DNA of 64,000 nucleotides from Polaribacter ponticola (GCF_026191475.2 NZ_JAOSLC020000002.1:248001-312000), one strand, 5' to 3'. Shown: positions 48,190 to 61,175, numbered from the stretch's first letter. Translations and numbers: made by a program. Notes: generated by a model from the sequence alone, not told the origin.

Positions 48190-51100
48190 TTATTGGAAAC
48201 TTTGTTCCATCTCGTCTTTTGGTCCAACAATAACTTTATCATAAGATCTCATACCTGTACCTGCTGGAATTTTCTTACCAACAATTACATTTTCTTTCAA
48301 CCCTTCTAAAGTATCAATTTTACCATTTACAGCCGCTTCATTTAATACTTTTGTAGTCTCCTGGAAAGAAGCTGCAGAAATAAACGATTTAGTTTGTAAT
48401 GACGCTCTTGTAATACCTTGTAAAACTTGTTCTGCAGTTGCTGGTTTAGCATCTCTTGCAACAACTAAGTTTAAATCATTTCTTCTTAATAAAGAATTCT
48501 CATCTCTTAATTGACGTGCAGAAATAATTTGACCTGCAACTAAGTTCTCAGAATCTCCTGCTTCTTCAACAACTTTCATTCCGTAGATAGCATCATTATC
48601 CTTAATAAAATCAATTTTATGAATTAACTGGTTCTCTAAGAATAAAGTATCTCCAGAATCTATAATTTTAACTTTACGCATCATTTGACGTACTACAACT
48701 TCGAAATGTTTATCATTAATTTTTACACCTTGTAAACGATATACTTCTTGAATTTCGTTTACTAAGTATTCTTGAACTGCAGATGGTCCTTTAATTCTTA
48801 AAATATCTGAAGGAGTTGTTGCTCCATCAGAAAGTGGCATACCTGCTTTAATGAAATCATTTTCTTGAACTAAAATTTGATTAGAAAGTTTAACTAAGTA
48901 CTTTCTTATATCTCCAGTCTTTGTTTCAACAATAATTTCTCTATTACCACGCTTAATTTTACCGAATGACACTACACCATCAATCTCCGAAACTACAGAA
49001 GGATTAGAAGGGTTACGTGCTTCAAATAATTCTGTTACACGAGGTAAACCTCCAGTAATATCTCCAGCTTTACCAGATTTTCTAGGTATCTTAACTAAAG
49101 TATGTCCAGACTCAACTTTATCTCCATCACTTACCATAAGGTGTGCCCCAACAGGTAAACTATAAGAACGTAAAGCGTTTCCATCAGCATCTTCAATAAT
49201 TAAAGAAGCTATTAACTTTTTGTTTTTAGAGTCAGTCATTACTTTCTCTTGGAAACCAGTTTGCTCATCAACTTCTACAGAGTAATTAATACCTTGTGTT
49301 AAGTTATCAAACTTCACTTTACCTCCAAATTCAGAAACAATAACTCCGTTAAATGGATCCCATTGAACAATAACATCACCTTTCTTGATAGATTTACGTT
49401 CTTTATCAAATATGATAGAACCATAAGGAATAATGTTTGTACTTTGAGTAATCCCAGTTTTCTTATCAATAATTTTAATTTCGGCAGTTCTAGAAATAAC
49501 GATATCTACTTCATTACCATCATTGTCTTTACCAACTACTGTTCGTAAATCTTCAATAACAACTTTACCTTCAAATTTAGCTATTAATTTGTTTTCTTCA
49601 GAAATATTACCAGCAACCCCACCAACGTGGAATGTACGTAATGTTAATTGTGTACCAGGTTCTCCAATAGATTGTGCAGCAATTACACCTACAGCTTCTC
49701 CAGTTTGCACTTTATTAAGTGTAGATAAACTTTGACCATAACATTTTGCACAAATTCCTTTCGTAGATTCACAAGTTAAAGCAGATCTTACTTGAACAGC
49801 ATCTATTCCAGAAGCTTCAACCGCATTCGCTAATTTTGAATTAATTGCTTGATTAGCTTCTAACAATAACTCTTCGGTTACGGGATGATAAACATCATTT
49901 AAAGAAACTCTACCTTCAATTCTATCTGATAGAGATTCTACAATCTCATCATTTTTCTTTAAAGGAGCTACTTCTAAACCTCTTAATGTACCACAATCTT
50001 CTTCATTAATAATAACATCTTGAGAAACATCAACTAATCTACGAGTTAAGTAACCTGCATCAGCTGTTTTTAAAGCCGTATCTGCAAGTCCTTTACGAGC
50101 ACCGTGAGTAGAAATAAAGTATTCAAGAATTGATAAACCTTCCTTAAAGTTTGAAAGAATCGGATTCTCAATAATTTCTCCACCACCAGCAGTAGATTTC
50201 TTAGGTTTTGCCATTAGTCCACGCATACCTGTTAACTGACGAATTTGCTCTTTAGAACCCCTTGCACCAGAATCAAGCATCATGTATACTGAATTGAAAC
50301 CTTGTTGATCTTCACGTAAACGTTTCATAGATAACTCAGTTAAATCGTTATTGGTTCTACCCCAAATATCAATTACCTGATTGTAACGCTCTTTTTGCGT
50401 TAACATACCCATGTTATAATTAGATACAATTACATCCACCTCTTTATTGGCTTCATCAATCATACCTTGCTTTTCTTTAGGAATAATAATATCTCCTAAT
50501 GAGAATGATAAACCACCTTGGAAGGCAAATTTATATCCCATGTTTTTTATCTCATCTAAGAAATTTCCTGTTGTAGGTATATCTGTAGCTTTTAAAATAC
50601 CACCGATAATTCCACGTAAGTTTTTCTTAGTTAATACTTCATTAATATAACCAGCAGCAGCAGGAACTTTTTCATTAAATAAAACTCTACCAACAGTAGT
50701 TTTAATAATTCTAGTTACTTGCTCTCCATTTTCATCAATATCTTGAGTTCTTACTTTAATCCCAGCATTTAAGTCTACCATTTCTTCGTTAAAAGCAATA
50801 GTTACTTCTTCTGGTGAATAGAAAGTTAATCCTTCTCCTTTAATTGGCACTTCTGGAGTAGAAATTCTTTCTTTAGTCATATAGTATAAACCAAGTACCA
50901 TATCCTGAGAAGGTACAGTTACTGGTGCACCGTTTGCAGGATTTAAAATATTATGAGAAGCTAACATTAAAATTTGTGCTTCTAAAATAGCTTCTGGCCC
51001 TAATGGTAAGTGAACAGCCATTTGATCCCCATCAAAATCGGCATTAAATGCAGAACACGCTAATGGGTGTAACTGGATTGCTTTTCCTTCAATTAATTTT

Positions 51101-52467
51101 GGTTGAAAGGCTTGTATACCTAGTCTGTGTAAAGTAGGAGCCCTGTTTAATAAAACAGGATGACCTTTAATTACATTTTCTAAAATATCCCAAACAACAG
51201 GTTCTTTTCTATCTATAATTTTCTTAGCAGATTTAACTGTTTTTACAATTCCTCTTTCAATTAATTTTCTAATTACAAAAGGCTTATAAAGTTCAGCTGC
51301 CATATCTTTTGGGATACCACATTCTGACAATCTTAATTCTGGTCCAACAACAATTACGGAACGTGCAGAATAATCAACACGCTTTCCTAATAAATTCTGA
51401 CGGAAACGTCCTTGTTTACCTTTTAATGAATCTGATAAAGATTTTAAAGGTCTGTTAGATTCAGTTTTTACAGCAGATGATTTACGTGTGTTATCAAATA
51501 AAGAATCTACAGATTCTTGTAACATACGTTTTTCATTACGTAAAATAACTTCAGGAGCTTTTATCTCAACCAATCTTTTTAAACGATTGTTTCTAATAAT
51601 AACTCTTCTATATAAATCATTTAAATCTGAAGTTGCAAAACGTCCTCCATCTAATGGCACTAATGGTCTCAACTCTGGTGGAATTACCGGAACTGCTTTC
51701 ATTATCATCCATTCAGGATTATTTTCTCTATTTTTTTGAGAATCTTTAAATGCTTCAACAACATTTAACCTTTTTAATGCTTCTGTTTTACGTTGTTTAG
51801 ACGTTTCAGTATTTGCTTTATGCCTTAATTCAAAAGATAAAGATTCTAAATCTATACGTGCTAATAAATCAATTAAACATTCAGCACCCATTTTTGCAAT
51901 AAACTTATTTGGGTCTGCATCATCTAAATATTGATTTTCAGCAGGAATAGCATCTAAAATATCTAAATATTCTTCTTCAGTTAAGAAATCCATTTTTTGT
52001 AATGGTTCTCCTTCTACATTTTTAGCAATACCTGGCTGAATTACTACATACCTCTCGTAGTAAATAATCATATCTAACTTTTTAGAAGGTAAACCTAAAA
52101 GGTACCCCATTTTGTTAGGTAATGATCTAAAGTACCAAATATGAGCAACAGGTACAACTAAGTTGATGTGCCCTACTCTATCTCTACGTACTTTCTTTTC
52201 TGTTACTTCTACACCACATCGGTCACAAACGATACCTTTATAGCGAATTCTTTTGTACTTTCCACAAGCACATTCGTAATCCTTTACAGGACCAAAAATA
52301 CGCTCACAAAATAAACCATCTCTTTCTGGTTTGTGTGTACGGTAATTTATTGTTTCTGGTTTTAAAACTTCACCTTTAGAAATTTCTAAAATAGCTTCTG
52401 GTGATGATAAACCAATTGAGATTTTATTAAACTTTTTTACAGTGTACTTCTCTTGTTTTCTTGCCAT
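48190..52467 (-). CDS. rpoC: RNA polymerase subunit beta'
   Basis: A 1,425-residue catalytic subunit. The N-terminal zinc site is [20 protein letters not shown], the magnesium-binding loop is [15 protein letters not shown], and the second zinc site is [13 protein letters not shown], with a more distant CGTLRG. The length is normal for Bacteroidetes. It lies about 100 bases downstream of rpoB with a hairpin in between. Confidence 0.98.
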   Translation of the reverse strand: MARKQEKYTVKKFNKISIGLSSPEAILEISKGEVLKPETINYRTHKPERDGLFCERIFGPVKDYECACGKYKRIRYKGIVCDRCGVEVTEKKVRRDRVGHINLVVPVAHIWYFRSLPNKMGYLLGLPSKKLDMIIYYERYVVIQPGIAKNVEGEPLQKMDFLTEEEYLDILDAIPAENQYLDDADPNKFIAKMGAECLIDLLARIDLESLSFELRHKANTETSKQRKTEALKRLNVVEAFKDSQKNRENNPEWMIMKAVPVIPPELRPLVPLDGGRFATSDLNDLYRRVIIRNNRLKRLVEIKAPEVILRNEKRMLQESVDSLFDNTRKSSAVKTESNRPLKSLSDSLKGKQGRFRQNLLGKRVDYSARSVIVVGPELRLSECGIPKDMAAELYKPFVIRKLIERGIVKTVKSAKKIIDRKEPVVWDILENVIKGHPVLLNRAPTLHRLGIQAFQPKLIEGKAIQLHPLACSAFNADFDGDQMAVHLPLGPEAILEAQILMLASHNILNPANGAPVTVPSQDMVLGLYYMTKERISTPEVPIKGEGLTFYSPEEVTIAFNEEMVDLNAGIKVRTQDIDENGEQVTRIIKTTVGRVLFNEKVPAAAGYINEVLTKKNLRGIIGGILKATDIPTTGNFLDEIKNMGYKFAFQGGLSFSLGDIIIPKEKQGMIDEANKEVDVIVSNYNMGMLTQKERYNQVIDIWGRTNNDLTELSMKRLREDQQGFNSVYMMLDSGARGSKEQIRQLTGMRGLMAKPKKSTAGGGEIIENPILSNFKEGLSILEYFISTHGARKGLADTALKTADAGYLTRRLVDVSQDVIINEEDCGTLRGLEVAPLKKNDEIVESLSDRIEGRVSLNDVYHPVTEELLLEANQAINSKLANAVEASGIDAVQVRSALTCESTKGICAKCYGQSLSTLNKVQTGEAVGVIAAQSIGEPGTQLTLRTFHVGGVAGNISEENKLIAKFEGKVVIEDLRTVVGKDNDGNEVDIVISRTAEIKIIDKKTGITQSTNIIPYGSIIFDKERKSIKKGDVIVQWDPFNGVIVSEFGGKVKFDNLTQGINYSVEVDEQTGFQEKVMTDSKNKKLIASLIIEDADGNALRSYSLPVGAHLMVSDGDKVESGHTLVKIPRKSGKAGDITGGLPRVTELFEARNPSNPSVVSEIDGVVSFGKIKRGNREIIVETKTGDIRKYLVKLSNQILVQENDFIKAGMPLSDGATTPSDILRIKGPSAVQEYLVNEIQEVYRLQGVKINDKHFEVVVRQMMRKVKIIDSGDTLFLENQLIHKIDFIKDNDAIYGMKVVEEAGDSENLVAGQIISARQLRDENSLLRRNDLNLVVARDAKPATAEQVLQGITRASLQTKSFISAASFQETTKVLNEAAVNGKIDTLEGLKENVIVGKKIPAGTGMRSYDKVIVGPKDEMEQSFQ

Positions 52468-52530
52468 GTTGATGGATTCGAATTAAAATTGTAAAAATGG
52501 CCTCAATGAGACTTATAAATAAATGATAAT

Positions 52531-52558
52531 AAGAAGTAAGTTTTTACACTTACTTCTT
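52531..52558 (-). other. hairpin in the rpoB-rpoC gap
   Basis: A perfect 10-bp inverted repeat AAGAAGTAAG/CTTACTTCTT with an eight-base loop lies 13 bases past the rpoB stop. On the minus strand it lacks a proper T-tract, so it is more likely an RNA processing or stability signal than a terminator. Confidence 0.45.
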
Positions 52559-52570
52559 AAATCAATTTTG

Positions 52571-55500
52571 TTATTCTTCTAACCTAACGTCTAAACCTAA
52601 ACCTTTAAGTTCATGCATTAATACGTTAAATGATTCTGGTAAACCAGGTTCTGGCATAGTTTCACCTTTAACAATACTTTCGTATGTTTTGGCTCTCCCC
52701 ATTACGTCATCAGATTTTACAGTTAAGATTTCCCTTAAGATACTTGATGCACCATATGCTTCAAGTGCCCAAACTTCCATCTCTCCAAAACGCTGACCAC
52801 CAAACTGAGCTTTACCTCCTAACGGTTGTTGTGTTATTAAAGAATAAGGTCCAATAGAACGCGCATGCATTTTATCTTCAATCATGTGACCTAACTTAAT
52901 CATATAAATAATACCAACTGTAGCTGGCTGATCGAAACGTTTTCCTGTTCCACCATCATATAAGTGAGTATGTCCAAATCTTGGCACACCTGCTTCATCA
53001 GTAATTCCATTGATTTGCTCTAAAGATGCTCCATCAAAAATTGGTGTTGCATATTTAGTGTTTAATTTTTGACCTGCCCAACCAAGAACAGTTTCATAAA
53101 TCTGACCAATATTCATACGAGATGGTACACCTAATGGGTTCAAGACGATATCTACAGGAGTTCCATCTTCTAAGAATGGCATATCTTCAGCTCTAACAAT
53201 ACGAGCAACAATACCTTTATTTCCATGACGTCCTGCCATTTTATCACCTACTTTTAACTTACGTTTTTTAGCGATATAAATTTTAGCTAATTTTAAAATA
53301 CCTGCTGGTAACTCATCACCTACAGAAATTGTAAACTTTTGACGACGTAGTGAACCTTGTAAATCATTAACTTTAATTTTGTAATTGTGAACTAATTCAC
53401 CTACTAAATCATTTAAATCTTTATCTGTAGTCCAAGAACCAGTTAAATGCACATAATCATCTACTGAATTTAACATTTTTAGCGTATATTTTTTACCTTT
53501 TGGTAAAACTTCCTCACCTAAATCATTAAATACTCCTTGAGAAGTTTTTCCACTAATTAAAGTGAATAATTTTTCTATTAATTCGTCTTTTAATCCTTCA
53601 AATTTAGAAACAAAAGATCCTTCTAAAGTAGCAACTGCTTCTTTATCTCTTAATCTCTTATTTTTATCTTTTAAAGCTCTCTTAAATAATTTCTTATCAA
53701 TTACTACACCTCTTAAAGATGGAGAAGCTTTTAATGATGCATCTTTTACATCACCTGCTTTATCTCCAAAAATTGCACGTAATAATTTTTCTTCTGGAGT
53801 TGGATCAGATTCTCCTTTAGGTGTAATTTTACCAATTAAGATATCACCTGGATTTACTTCTGCTCCAATTCTTATCATTCCATTTTCATCTAAATCTTTA
53901 GTAGCTTCTTCAGAAACGTTAGGAATATCATTAGTTAACTCTTCAGTTCCTAATTTTGTATCTCTAACATCTAAAGAATACTCATCAATATGAATAGATG
54001 TAAATATATCTTCACGAACTACTTTTTCAGAAATTACAATTGCATCCTCAAAGTTATACCCTTTCCAAGGCATAAAGGCTACTTTCATATTTCTACCTAA
54101 AGCTAATTCTCCTTTTTGTGTTGCATAACCCTCACAAAGAACCTGTCCTTCTTCAACTCTATCACCTCTTTGTACAATAGGTTTTAAGTTAATATTAGTT
54201 CCTTGATTCGTTTTTCTAAACTTAATTAAGTTATATGAAACTTCATCTGTATCAAAACTTACTAGTTTTTCTTCTTCAGTTCTATCATACTTAATTGTAA
54301 TTTTATTAGCATCTACATAAGTTACTTCACCTGCACCTTCTGCATTTATAAGAATACGAGAATCTTTTGCAACTCTACGTTCTAAACCAGTACCAACAAT
54401 TGGAGATTCTGGTCTTAATAATGGAACTGCTTGACGCATCATGTTAGATCCCATCAATGCTCTATTGGCATCATCATGTTCCAAAAATGGAATTAAAGAT
54501 GCAGATATAGATGCAATTTGATTAGGGGCAACATCCATTAAATTAATTTGATCTGGAGTAACAACAGGGAAATCACCTTCTTCTCTAGCAATAACTCTAT
54601 CTAAAACAATAGAACTGTCTTCATTTAATTCTAAATTAGATTGGGCAGTTTTCATACCTTCTTCTTCTTCAGCACTTAAATAGATTGGTTCTTCTGTTGA
54701 TACAATTCCGTTTTCAACTTTTCTATATGGAGTCTCAATAAAACCTAAGTTATTCACTTTTGCAAAAACTGCAAGAGATGAAATTAGACCAATATTTGGT
54801 CCCTCTGGAGTTTCAATAGGACATAAACGACCATAATGAGTATAGTGAACATCACGCACCTCAAAACCAGCTCTTTCTCTTGATAAACCACCAGGTCCAA
54901 GTGCAGATAATCTACGCTTATGAGTAATCTCTGCTAATGGATTTGTTTGATCCATAAACTGAGATAATTGGTTTGTACCAAAAAATGAGTTAATTACAGA
55001 TGATAACGTTTTAGCATTAATTAAATCGATAGGAGTAAACACTTCATTATCACGTACATTCATACGTTCACGAATTGTTCTAGCCATACGAGCTAAACCA
55101 ACACCAAACTGACCTGCTAATTGCTCACCAACAGTTCTTACACGTCTGTTTGATAAGTGATCAATATCATCAACTTCTGCTTTAGAGTTGATTAACTCAA
55201 TTAAATATTTAATAATAGTTATAATATCTAACTTTGTTAATACCTTTTGATCAATAGGCTCATTTAATTGAAGTTTAGTGTTCATTCTAAAACGACCAAC
55301 TTCACCTAAATTATATCTTTGTTCAGAAAAGAACAATTTATCGATAATACCTCTTGCAGTCTCTTCATCTGGCGGTTCTGCATTACGTAGTTGCCTATAG
55401 ATGTGTTCTACTGCTTCTTTTTCTGAATTCGTAGGATCTTTTTGTAATGTATTGTGAATAATAGCATAATCTGCCATATCGTTATCCTCCTTATGAAGTA

Positions 55501-56380
55501 AAACGGTTTTAGCACCTGCTTCTATTATTTCGTCAATATGTTCTTTATCTAAAATAGTATCACGATCAAAAATTATTTCATTTCTTTCGATAGATACAAC
55601 TTCACCAGTATCTTCATCTACAAAATCTTCATGCCAAGTTTTTAAAACTCTAGCAGCCAATTTTCGACCTAATACTTTTTTTAATCCAGCTTTAGAAACT
55701 TTAACTTCTTCTGCAAGGTCAAAAATTTCTAAAATATCTTTATCTCTTTCAAAACCGATAGCTCTGAATAATGTTGTTACTGGTAATTTTTTCTTTCTAT
55801 CAATATAAGCATACATAACTTGATTGATATCGGTAGCAAACTCTATCCAAGATCCTTTAAAAGGAATAACTCTTGCAGAGTATAATTTTGTACCATTTGC
55901 ATGGAAAGATTGTCCAAAGAATACACCTGGTGATCTGTGTAACTGTGAAACTACAACACGCTCTGCACCATTAATTACAAAGGTACCTGAGTTTGTCATA
56001 TAAGGTATTGTACCAAGATAAACATCTTGTACAATTGTTTCGAAATCTTCGTGTTCTGGATCTGTACAGTACAGTTTTAGACGTGCCTTTAAAGGTACAC
56101 TATGAGTAAGACCTCTCTCAATACATTCTTGAATAGAATATCTTGGTGGATCTACGAAGTAATCTAAAAATTCTAAAACGAATTGATTTCTTGTATCTGT
56201 AATTGGAAAGTTATCCATGAAGGTTTTGTACAAACCTTCTTCACCTCTTTCTTCTGCCTTAGTTTGAAGTTGGAAAAAATCTTGAAAAGATTTTACCTGA
56301 ATATCCAAAAAGTCTGGATACTCCTTTATCATTTGAGAAGTAGCGAAGTTGATTCTTTCAGTAGTGTTTTTCGTTGCCAA
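52571..56380 (-). CDS. rpoB: RNA polymerase subunit beta
   Basis: A 1,269-residue subunit. The rifampicin pocket reads [15 protein letters not shown] and [13 protein letters not shown], without an obvious resistance change at the main positions. The C-terminus contains [10 protein letters not shown] and [18 protein letters not shown]. It is the first RNA-polymerase gene after the ribosomal stalk genes. Confidence 0.98.
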   Translation of the reverse strand: MATKNTTERINFATSQMIKEYPDFLDIQVKSFQDFFQLQTKAEERGEEGLYKTFMDNFPITDTRNQFVLEFLDYFVDPPRYSIQECIERGLTHSVPLKARLKLYCTDPEHEDFETIVQDVYLGTIPYMTNSGTFVINGAERVVVSQLHRSPGVFFGQSFHANGTKLYSARVIPFKGSWIEFATDINQVMYAYIDRKKKLPVTTLFRAIGFERDKDILEIFDLAEEVKVSKAGLKKVLGRKLAARVLKTWHEDFVDEDTGEVVSIERNEIIFDRDTILDKEHIDEIIEAGAKTVLLHKEDNDMADYAIIHNTLQKDPTNSEKEAVEHIYRQLRNAEPPDEETARGIIDKLFFSEQRYNLGEVGRFRMNTKLQLNEPIDQKVLTKLDIITIIKYLIELINSKAEVDDIDHLSNRRVRTVGEQLAGQFGVGLARMARTIRERMNVRDNEVFTPIDLINAKTLSSVINSFFGTNQLSQFMDQTNPLAEITHKRRLSALGPGGLSRERAGFEVRDVHYTHYGRLCPIETPEGPNIGLISSLAVFAKVNNLGFIETPYRKVENGIVSTEEPIYLSAEEEEGMKTAQSNLELNEDSSIVLDRVIAREEGDFPVVTPDQINLMDVAPNQIASISASLIPFLEHDDANRALMGSNMMRQAVPLLRPESPIVGTGLERRVAKDSRILINAEGAGEVTYVDANKITIKYDRTEEEKLVSFDTDEVSYNLIKFRKTNQGTNINLKPIVQRGDRVEEGQVLCEGYATQKGELALGRNMKVAFMPWKGYNFEDAIVISEKVVREDIFTSIHIDEYSLDVRDTKLGTEELTNDIPNVSEEATKDLDENGMIRIGAEVNPGDILIGKITPKGESDPTPEEKLLRAIFGDKAGDVKDASLKASPSLRGVVIDKKLFKRALKDKNKRLRDKEAVATLEGSFVSKFEGLKDELIEKLFTLISGKTSQGVFNDLGEEVLPKGKKYTLKMLNSVDDYVHLTGSWTTDKDLNDLVGELVHNYKIKVNDLQGSLRRQKFTISVGDELPAGILKLAKIYIAKKRKLKVGDKMAGRHGNKGIVARIVRAEDMPFLEDGTPVDIVLNPLGVPSRMNIGQIYETVLGWAGQKLNTKYATPIFDGASLEQINGITDEAGVPRFGHTHLYDGGTGKRFDQPATVGIIYMIKLGHMIEDKMHARSIGPYSLITQQPLGGKAQFGGQRFGEMEVWALEAYGASSILREILTVKSDDVMGRAKTYESIVKGETMPEPGLPESFNVLMHELKGLGLDVRLEE

Positions 56381-56441
56381 AAGAGAATATTTTTTTGATT
56401 AAAATCTGAATAAAAATAAAAAACGAATATATACACAAAAT

Positions 56442-56519
56442 GGTTTAGGTCTAAAAACAAAAAGTTCTTAGTACCTAAACCTAAATTTGTTATCCCGCTA
56501 TGCCTTAACTTAGTCGGGA
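56442..56519 (-). other. rplL-rpoB intergenic hairpins
   Basis: The 147-base gap contains two inverted repeats: TCCCG/CGGGA at 56493-56497 and 56515-56519, and GGTTTAGGT/ACCTAAACC at 56442-56450 and 56473-56481. This is where many bacteria attenuate or process the transcript between stalk proteins and polymerase genes. Function here is inferred from position. Confidence 0.4.
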
Positions 56520-56527
56520 GTTGTAGC

Positions 56528-56902
56528 TTACTTAAGCTCTACCTCAGCTCCAGCTTCTTCTAAAGATTTTTTAAGACCTTCTGCCTCATCTTTAGTTACA
56601 CCTTCTTTAACTGCTGCAGGAGCACTATCTACGATACCTTTAGCTTCTTTTAAACCTAAACCAGTTAATTCTTTAACTAATTTTACAACTGCTAATTTAG
56701 AACCACCTGCTGCTGTTAAGATAACATCAAATTCAGTTTGCTCTTCTGCTGCATCATCTCCACCTGCTGCTGGACCTGCTACTGCTACTGCTGCTGCTGC
56801 TGGCTCAATACCATATTCATCTTTTAAAATAGTAGCTAATTCATTAACTTCTTTTACTGTTAAGTTAACTAATTGCTCTGCGAAATCTTTTAATTCTGCC
56901 AT
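56528..56902 (-). CDS. rplL: 50S ribosomal protein bL12 (L7/L12)
   Basis: A 124-residue stalk protein that recruits translation factors. N-terminal dimerisation domain, alanine/glycine-rich hinge ([16 protein letters not shown]), and the C-terminal factor-binding domain ([18 protein letters not shown]). Follows rplJ in the usual order. Confidence 0.97.
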   Translation of the reverse strand: MAELKDFAEQLVNLTVKEVNELATILKDEYGIEPAAAAVAVAGPAAGGDDAAEEQTEFDVILTAAGGSKLAVVKLVKELTGLGLKEAKGIVDSAPAAVKEGVTKDEAEGLKKSLEEAGAEVELK

Positions 56903-56952
56903 TTTAATTGTTTTTAAAAATTTTGTTTATTATAGTTTATTTGTGCGCGTAA

Positions 56953-57471
56953 TTATTTTTCAGATAAAGTTTTAATAATACCTGAAAGTGTCTGACCACC
57001 TGATTGTAATGCTGAAATAACATTTTTAGCTGGTGATTGTAATAATCCAATGATTTCACCAATTAATTCCTCTCTAGATTTAATATCTACTAAGGCATCT
57101 AATTGATCATCTCCAATATATACAGATTCTTCTGCGAAAGCTCCTTTTAATAAAGGTCTATCTTTAGTTTTCTTTCTGAATTCTTTGATTAATTTTGCTG
57201 GAGCATTTGCTGCTTCAGAAATCATCATTGATGTATTACCTTTTAATACTGTTGGTAAGTCTCCAAATTCTTTATCTGAAGCTTCCATTGCTTTTGCAAG
57301 TAATGTATTTTTAACAACTGATAACTGTACACCTGCTTTAAAACAAGCTCTACGTAAATTAGATGTAGTTTGTGCATCTAATCCAGAAATATCTGCTAAA
57401 TATAAAGTGTTTGTATCTGCTAATACCGCTGTTAAATCTTGTATTACTTGTGATTTCTCTTCTCTAGTCAT
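56953..57471 (-). CDS. rplJ: 50S ribosomal protein uL10
   Basis: A 172-residue base of the ribosomal stalk, which anchors bL12 dimers through its C-terminal helix (residues about 135-170) and binds 23S rRNA with the N-terminal domain. Order rplA-rplJ-rplL is conserved. Confidence 0.96.
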   Translation of the reverse strand: MTREEKSQVIQDLTAVLADTNTLYLADISGLDAQTTSNLRRACFKAGVQLSVVKNTLLAKAMEASDKEFGDLPTVLKGNTSMMISEAANAPAKLIKEFRKKTKDRPLLKGAFAEESVYIGDDQLDALVDIKSREELIGEIIGLLQSPAKNVISALQSGGQTLSGIIKTLSEK

Positions 57472-57490
57472 AATTATAAGTTTTAACGTA

Positions 57491-58180
57491 TTAAACAGTT
57501 TTCACCTCAACAGCTATACTAGGACTCATAGTACTAGACATAAAAACGCTTTTTACATACGTTCCTTTTGCAGTTGTTGGTTTCAATTTAATAATAGTTT
57601 GTATTAATTCGTTTGCATTTTCTTCAATTTTCTTAGCATCAAATGATACTTTTCCAATTGCAGCATGAACGATACCAGTTTTATCAACTTTAAAATCGAT
57701 TTTACCAGCTTTTACATCTGTAACAGCTTTAGCAACATCCATAGTTACTGTACCTGTTTTTGGGTTAGGCATTAAACCTCTAGGACCTAAAATTCTACCT
57801 AAAGGACCTAATTTACCCATAACACTAGGCATAGTAATTATTACATCTACATCAGTCCAACCACCTTTAATCTTCTGAAGGTATTCATCTAAACCAACAT
57901 AATCTGCACCTGCTGCTGTAGCTTCTGCTTCTTTATCTGGTGTAACTAATGCTAAAACTTTTACATCCTTTCCTGTTCCATGAGGTAATGTTACTACACC
58001 ACGAACCATTTGATTTGCTTTACGAGGATCTACTCCTAAACGTATAGCTAAATCTACTGACGCGTCAAACTTTACATTAGTAATGTCTTTGACTAGCGCT
58101 GAAGCCGCTGCTAAATCATAAGATTTAGAGCTATCTACTTTTGCGTAAGCTTCTTTTTGCTTTTTTGTTAATTTTGCCAT
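57491..58180 (-). CDS. rplA: 50S ribosomal protein uL1
   Basis: A 229-residue component of the mobile L1 stalk, with the signature [10 protein letters not shown] and flanking [12 protein letters not shown]. In many bacteria it represses its own operon; no L1-type target is evident in the leader here. It lies 20 bases after rplK. Confidence 0.97.
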   Translation of the reverse strand: MAKLTKKQKEAYAKVDSSKSYDLAAASALVKDITNVKFDASVDLAIRLGVDPRKANQMVRGVVTLPHGTGKDVKVLALVTPDKEAEATAAGADYVGLDEYLQKIKGGWTDVDVIITMPSVMGKLGPLGRILGPRGLMPNPKTGTVTMDVAKAVTDVKAGKIDFKVDKTGIVHAAIGKVSFDAKKIEENANELIQTIIKLKPTTAKGTYVKSVFMSSTMSPSIAVEVKTV

Positions 58181-58200
58181 TTTACTACTTTTTATAAAGT

Positions 58201-58638
58201 TTATGCTGGTGCATCACCTTTTACTGTTAATCCCATTGAACGAGCTGTACCTGCAATCATACGCATTGCTGAAGAAATTTCAAAGGCATTTAAATCTACC
58301 ATTTTGTCTTCTGCAATAACTTTAATTTGATCCCAAGTAACTGATGCTACTTTTTTTCTGTTTGGTTCACCTGAACCTTTTTTAATTTTGGCCGCTTCTA
58401 GTAACTGAACTGCTGCAGGAGGAGTTTTTACAACAAAATCAAACGATTTGTCTTTATAAACAGTAATAACAACAGGTAAAACTTTACCTTGCTTATCTTG
58501 CGATCTTGCATTAAACTGTTTACAGAACTCCATAATGTTAACACCAGCAGCTCCTAAAGCGGGTCCAACCGGCGGCGATGGATTCGCTGCGCCTCCCCTT
58601 ACTTGTAACTTAACTACTTTACTAACTTCTTTTGCCAT
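58201..58638 (-). CDS. rplK: 50S ribosomal protein uL11
   Basis: A 145-residue GTPase-centre protein that binds 23S rRNA. The N-terminal PxPPVGP-like stretch ([11 protein letters not shown]) and the C-terminal SARTMG-like segment ([10 protein letters not shown]) are present. It is first of the rplKAJL run, 75 bases after nusG. Confidence 0.97.
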   Translation of the reverse strand: MAKEVSKVVKLQVRGGAANPSPPVGPALGAAGVNIMEFCKQFNARSQDKQGKVLPVVITVYKDKSFDFVVKTPPAAVQLLEAAKIKKGSGEPNRKKVASVTWDQIKVIAEDKMVDLNAFEISSAMRMIAGTARSMGLTVKGDAPA

Positions 58639-58713
58639 TTTAAAATGTTTAATGATTTGTTTTAAATTTGGAAGCTTAAAAACAAATCGTTATATATAAT
58701 ATTTGTGTAACAA

Positions 58714-59262
58714 TTATATCTTATCTACTTGCATATAACTCAATTCTAAAGGTGTTTTTCTTCCAAAGATTTTCACCATTACTTCAAGTTTACGCTTTTC
58801 TTCGTTTACTTTCTCAATTGTCCCGTCAAACCCATTAAAAGGACCATCTACAACTTTTACTGTTTCTCCTACATTAAAAGGGATTGCAATATTTTCGTCT
58901 TGAACAGAAAGCTCATCTACTTTACCTAACATTCTGTTAACTTCAGATTTACGCATTGGTACAGGCTCTCCACCTTTTACCTCTCCTAAAAACCCGATAA
59001 CTCCTGTTATTGCTCTAATAACGTGAGGAACTTCTCCTGAAAGATTAGCCTCAACCATTATATAACCAGGAAAAAAAGCTCTTTCTCTATTAACTTTTTT
59101 TCCGTTTCTTATTTGCACTACTTTTTCAGTAGGCACAATTACTTGACTCACATAATCTGACAGACCTACTCTAGAAATTTCAGTTTCTATATAAGCTTTC
59201 ACTTTATTCTCTTGTCCTCCAATGGCTCTTACAACATACCATTTCATTACTGAATCAGCCAT
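58714..59262 (-). CDS. nusG: transcription termination/antitermination factor NusG
   Basis: A 182-residue factor that links RNA polymerase to ribosomes and Rho. NGN domain (WYVVRAIGGQENKVK, PGYIMVE) and a C-terminal KOW domain (GPFNGFDGTIEKVN). It lies 10 bases after secE and is co-transcribed with it. Confidence 0.97.
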   Translation of the reverse strand: MADSVMKWYVVRAIGGQENKVKAYIETEISRVGLSDYVSQVIVPTEKVVQIRNGKKVNRERAFFPGYIMVEANLSGEVPHVIRAITGVIGFLGEVKGGEPVPMRKSEVNRMLGKVDELSVQDENIAIPFNVGETVKVVDGPFNGFDGTIEKVNEEKRKLEVMVKIFGRKTPLELSYMQVDKI

Positions 59263-59272
59263 AATTTATTTC

Positions 59273-59461
59273 TTAAAATAATTTGAAAAAGTTATCTAAT
59301 CCAGTTTGAAAAACATAATCAATACCAGCTACAGCTAAAGCGAATACAATTGTAAACACAGCTACTGTAACTGTTGATTTTTGTGCATCTTCTTTTGAAA
59401 TCCACGTCATGTGGTTGTTTAACTCCTCAAAAGAATCTTTAATATATTGTATAAAGTTCAT
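59273..59461 (-). CDS. secE: preprotein translocase subunit SecE
   Basis: A 62-residue single-membrane-span subunit of the Sec translocon. The amphipathic N-terminal helix contains ELNNHMTWIS (family ExxxVxWPS-like), then one hydrophobic helix at about residues 33-53. Short form, as normal in Bacteroidetes. Encoded between tRNA-Trp and nusG. Confidence 0.93.
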   Translation of the reverse strand: MNFIQYIKDSFEELNNHMTWISKEDAQKSTVTVAVFTIVFALAVAGIDYVFQTGLDNFFKLF

Positions 59462-59481
59462 CTTACTATTATGTTTTATTG

Positions 59482-59553
59482 CACGGGCGGAGAGATTCGA
59501 ACTCCCGACAGCTGGTTTTGGAGACCAGTGCTCTACCGCTGAACTACGCCCGT
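59482..59553 (-). tRNA. tRNA-Trp (anticodon CCA)
   Basis: Acceptor ACGGGCG with CGCCCGT, anticodon stem CTGGT/ACCAG around CTCCAAA. It lies between tuf and secE, the conserved place. Confidence 0.95.
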
Positions 59554-59629
59554 ATTTTATTCATTATTAAAGGCGTTCCGTTAAAAACGGAACACCCTTA
59601 TAATTTATTGATTAACAAACTAATAAATA

Positions 59630-60817
59630 TTAGTCTAATAATTCAGTTACCTGACCTGCACCTACAGTTCTACCACCTTCACGGATAGCGAAACGTAAAC
59701 CTACATTTAATGCAATTGCTTGAATTAAGTCTACAGTAATTGTTAAGTTATCTCCTGGCATTACCATTTCAACTCCATCAGGTAAATTAATTGTACCTGT
59801 TACGTCTGTAGTTCTTACATAGAACTGAGGACGGTAATTATTATGGAATGGAGTATGACGTCCACCTTCTTCTTTTTTCAAAACATAAACCTCTGCTTTA
59901 AACTTAGCATGTGGAGTTACAGAACCTGGCTTACAGATTACCATTCCTCTTTTTATATCTTCTTTTGCAATACCTCTTAATAAGATACCTGCATTATCTC
60001 CTGCCTCACCTCTATCTAAGATTTGACGGAACATTTCAATACCAGTAATAGTAGAAGTCATTTTTTCAGCTCCCATACCAATAATATCAACAACATCACC
60101 AGTATTAGCAATTCCAGTTTCGATACGACCTGTAGCTACAGTTCCACGACCAGTAATTGAAAATACATCTTCAACAGGCATTAAGAAATCTTTATCAACC
60201 TCTCTTAAAGGCTCTTCAATCCAAGCATCAACTTGCTCCATTAATTCTAGAACAGTATTAACCCATTTTTCTTCACCATTTAAAGCTCCTAAAGCAGAAC
60301 CTGAAACAACAGGACCATTATCTCCATCATACTCATAGAAAGACAACAATTCTCTTACCTCCATATCAACTAACTCTAACAACTCCTCATCATCTACCAT
60401 GTCAACTTTATTCAAGAAAACAACCATACGAGGAATTCCTACCTGACGACCTAATAAGATATGCTCTCTAGTTTGAGGCATTGGCCCATCAGTTGCAGCA
60501 ACAACTAAAATTGCACCATCCATTTGAGCAGCACCAGTAACCATGTTCTTTACGTAATCCGCGTGACCTGGACAGTCTACGTGAGCGTAATGACGATTCT
60601 GAGTTTGATACTCAACATGTGAAGTGTTAATTGTAATACCTCTTTCTTTTTCTTCTGGAGCATTATCAATCTGATCAAAAGATCTAGCTTCAGAGAATCC
60701 TGCATCAGCTAATACTTTAGTAATAGCCGCAGTTAAAGTTGTTTTACCGTGATCTACGTGTCCGATAGTACCAATGTTTAAGTGTGGTTTCGAACGGTCA
60801 AAAGTTCCTTTTGCCAT
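59630..60817 (-). CDS. tuf: elongation factor Tu
   Basis: A 395-residue GTPase that brings aminoacyl-tRNA to the ribosome. G1 GHVDHGKT, G3 [13 protein letters not shown]4 NKVD are all intact, with the two C-terminal beta-barrel domains. No Shine-Dalgarno precedes the ATG (upstream is purely A/T), in line with other genes here. Flanked by tRNA-Thr upstream and tRNA-Trp downstream. Confidence 0.98.
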   Translation of the reverse strand: MAKGTFDRSKPHLNIGTIGHVDHGKTTLTAAITKVLADAGFSEARSFDQIDNAPEEKERGITINTSHVEYQTQNRHYAHVDCPGHADYVKNMVTGAAQMDGAILVVAATDGPMPQTREHILLGRQVGIPRMVVFLNKVDMVDDEELLELVDMEVRELLSFYEYDGDNGPVVSGSALGALNGEEKWVNTVLELMEQVDAWIEEPLREVDKDFLMPVEDVFSITGRGTVATGRIETGIANTGDVVDIIGMGAEKMTSTITGIEMFRQILDRGEAGDNAGILLRGIAKEDIKRGMVICKPGSVTPHAKFKAEVYVLKKEEGGRHTPFHNNYRPQFYVRTTDVTGTINLPDGVEMVMPGDNLTITVDLIQAIALNVGLRFAIREGGRTVGAGQVTELLD

Positions 60818-60877
60818 AATTATTAATTTTAATTCTTAGTTTAAATATATTTAGTGTCTAATAATACGTATTAAATG

Positions 60878-60950
60878 AGCCAGCGATGGGACTTGAACCC
60901 ACGACCTCATCCCTACCAAGGATGCGCTCTACCAACTGAGCTACACCGGC
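60878..60950 (-). tRNA. tRNA-Thr (anticodon GGT)
   Basis: Acceptor GCCGGTG with CGCTGGC, anticodon stem CATCC/GGATG around TTGGTAG. Last of four tRNAs before tuf. Confidence 0.95.
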
Positions 60951-60965
60951 TTGTTGATATTTTTG

Positions 60966-61038
60966 AGCGAAAGACCGGGTTCGAACCGGCGACATTCAGC
61001 TTGGAAGGCTGACGCTCTACCAACTGAGCTACTTTCGC
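60966..61038 (-). tRNA. tRNA-Gly (anticodon TCC)
   Basis: Acceptor GCGAAAG with CTTTCGC, anticodon stem TCAGC/GCTGA around CTTCCAA. Confidence 0.95.
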
Positions 61039-61051
61039 AATATGTAAATTG

Positions 61052-61133
61052 TGGGGAGAGCAGGATTCGAACCTGCGAAGACGTAGTCAACGGAGTTACA
61101 GTCCGTCCTCGTTGGCCGCTTGAGTATCTCCCC
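61052..61133 (-). tRNA. tRNA-Tyr (anticodon GTA)
   Basis: Acceptor GGGGAGA with TCTCCCC, anticodon stem ACGGA/TCCGT around CTGTAAC, long variable arm. Confidence 0.95.
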
Positions 61134-61175
61134 TTTAATTTACTATTTTAATGAACTTATATTTTACTCTTTTTG

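Noticed and set aside
59479-59688. Plus-strand frame over tRNA-Trp and the end of tuf
   Set aside because: Antisense reading of known genes.
60951-61151. Plus-strand frame over tRNA-Gly and tRNA-Tyr
   Set aside because: Antisense reading of tRNA genes.
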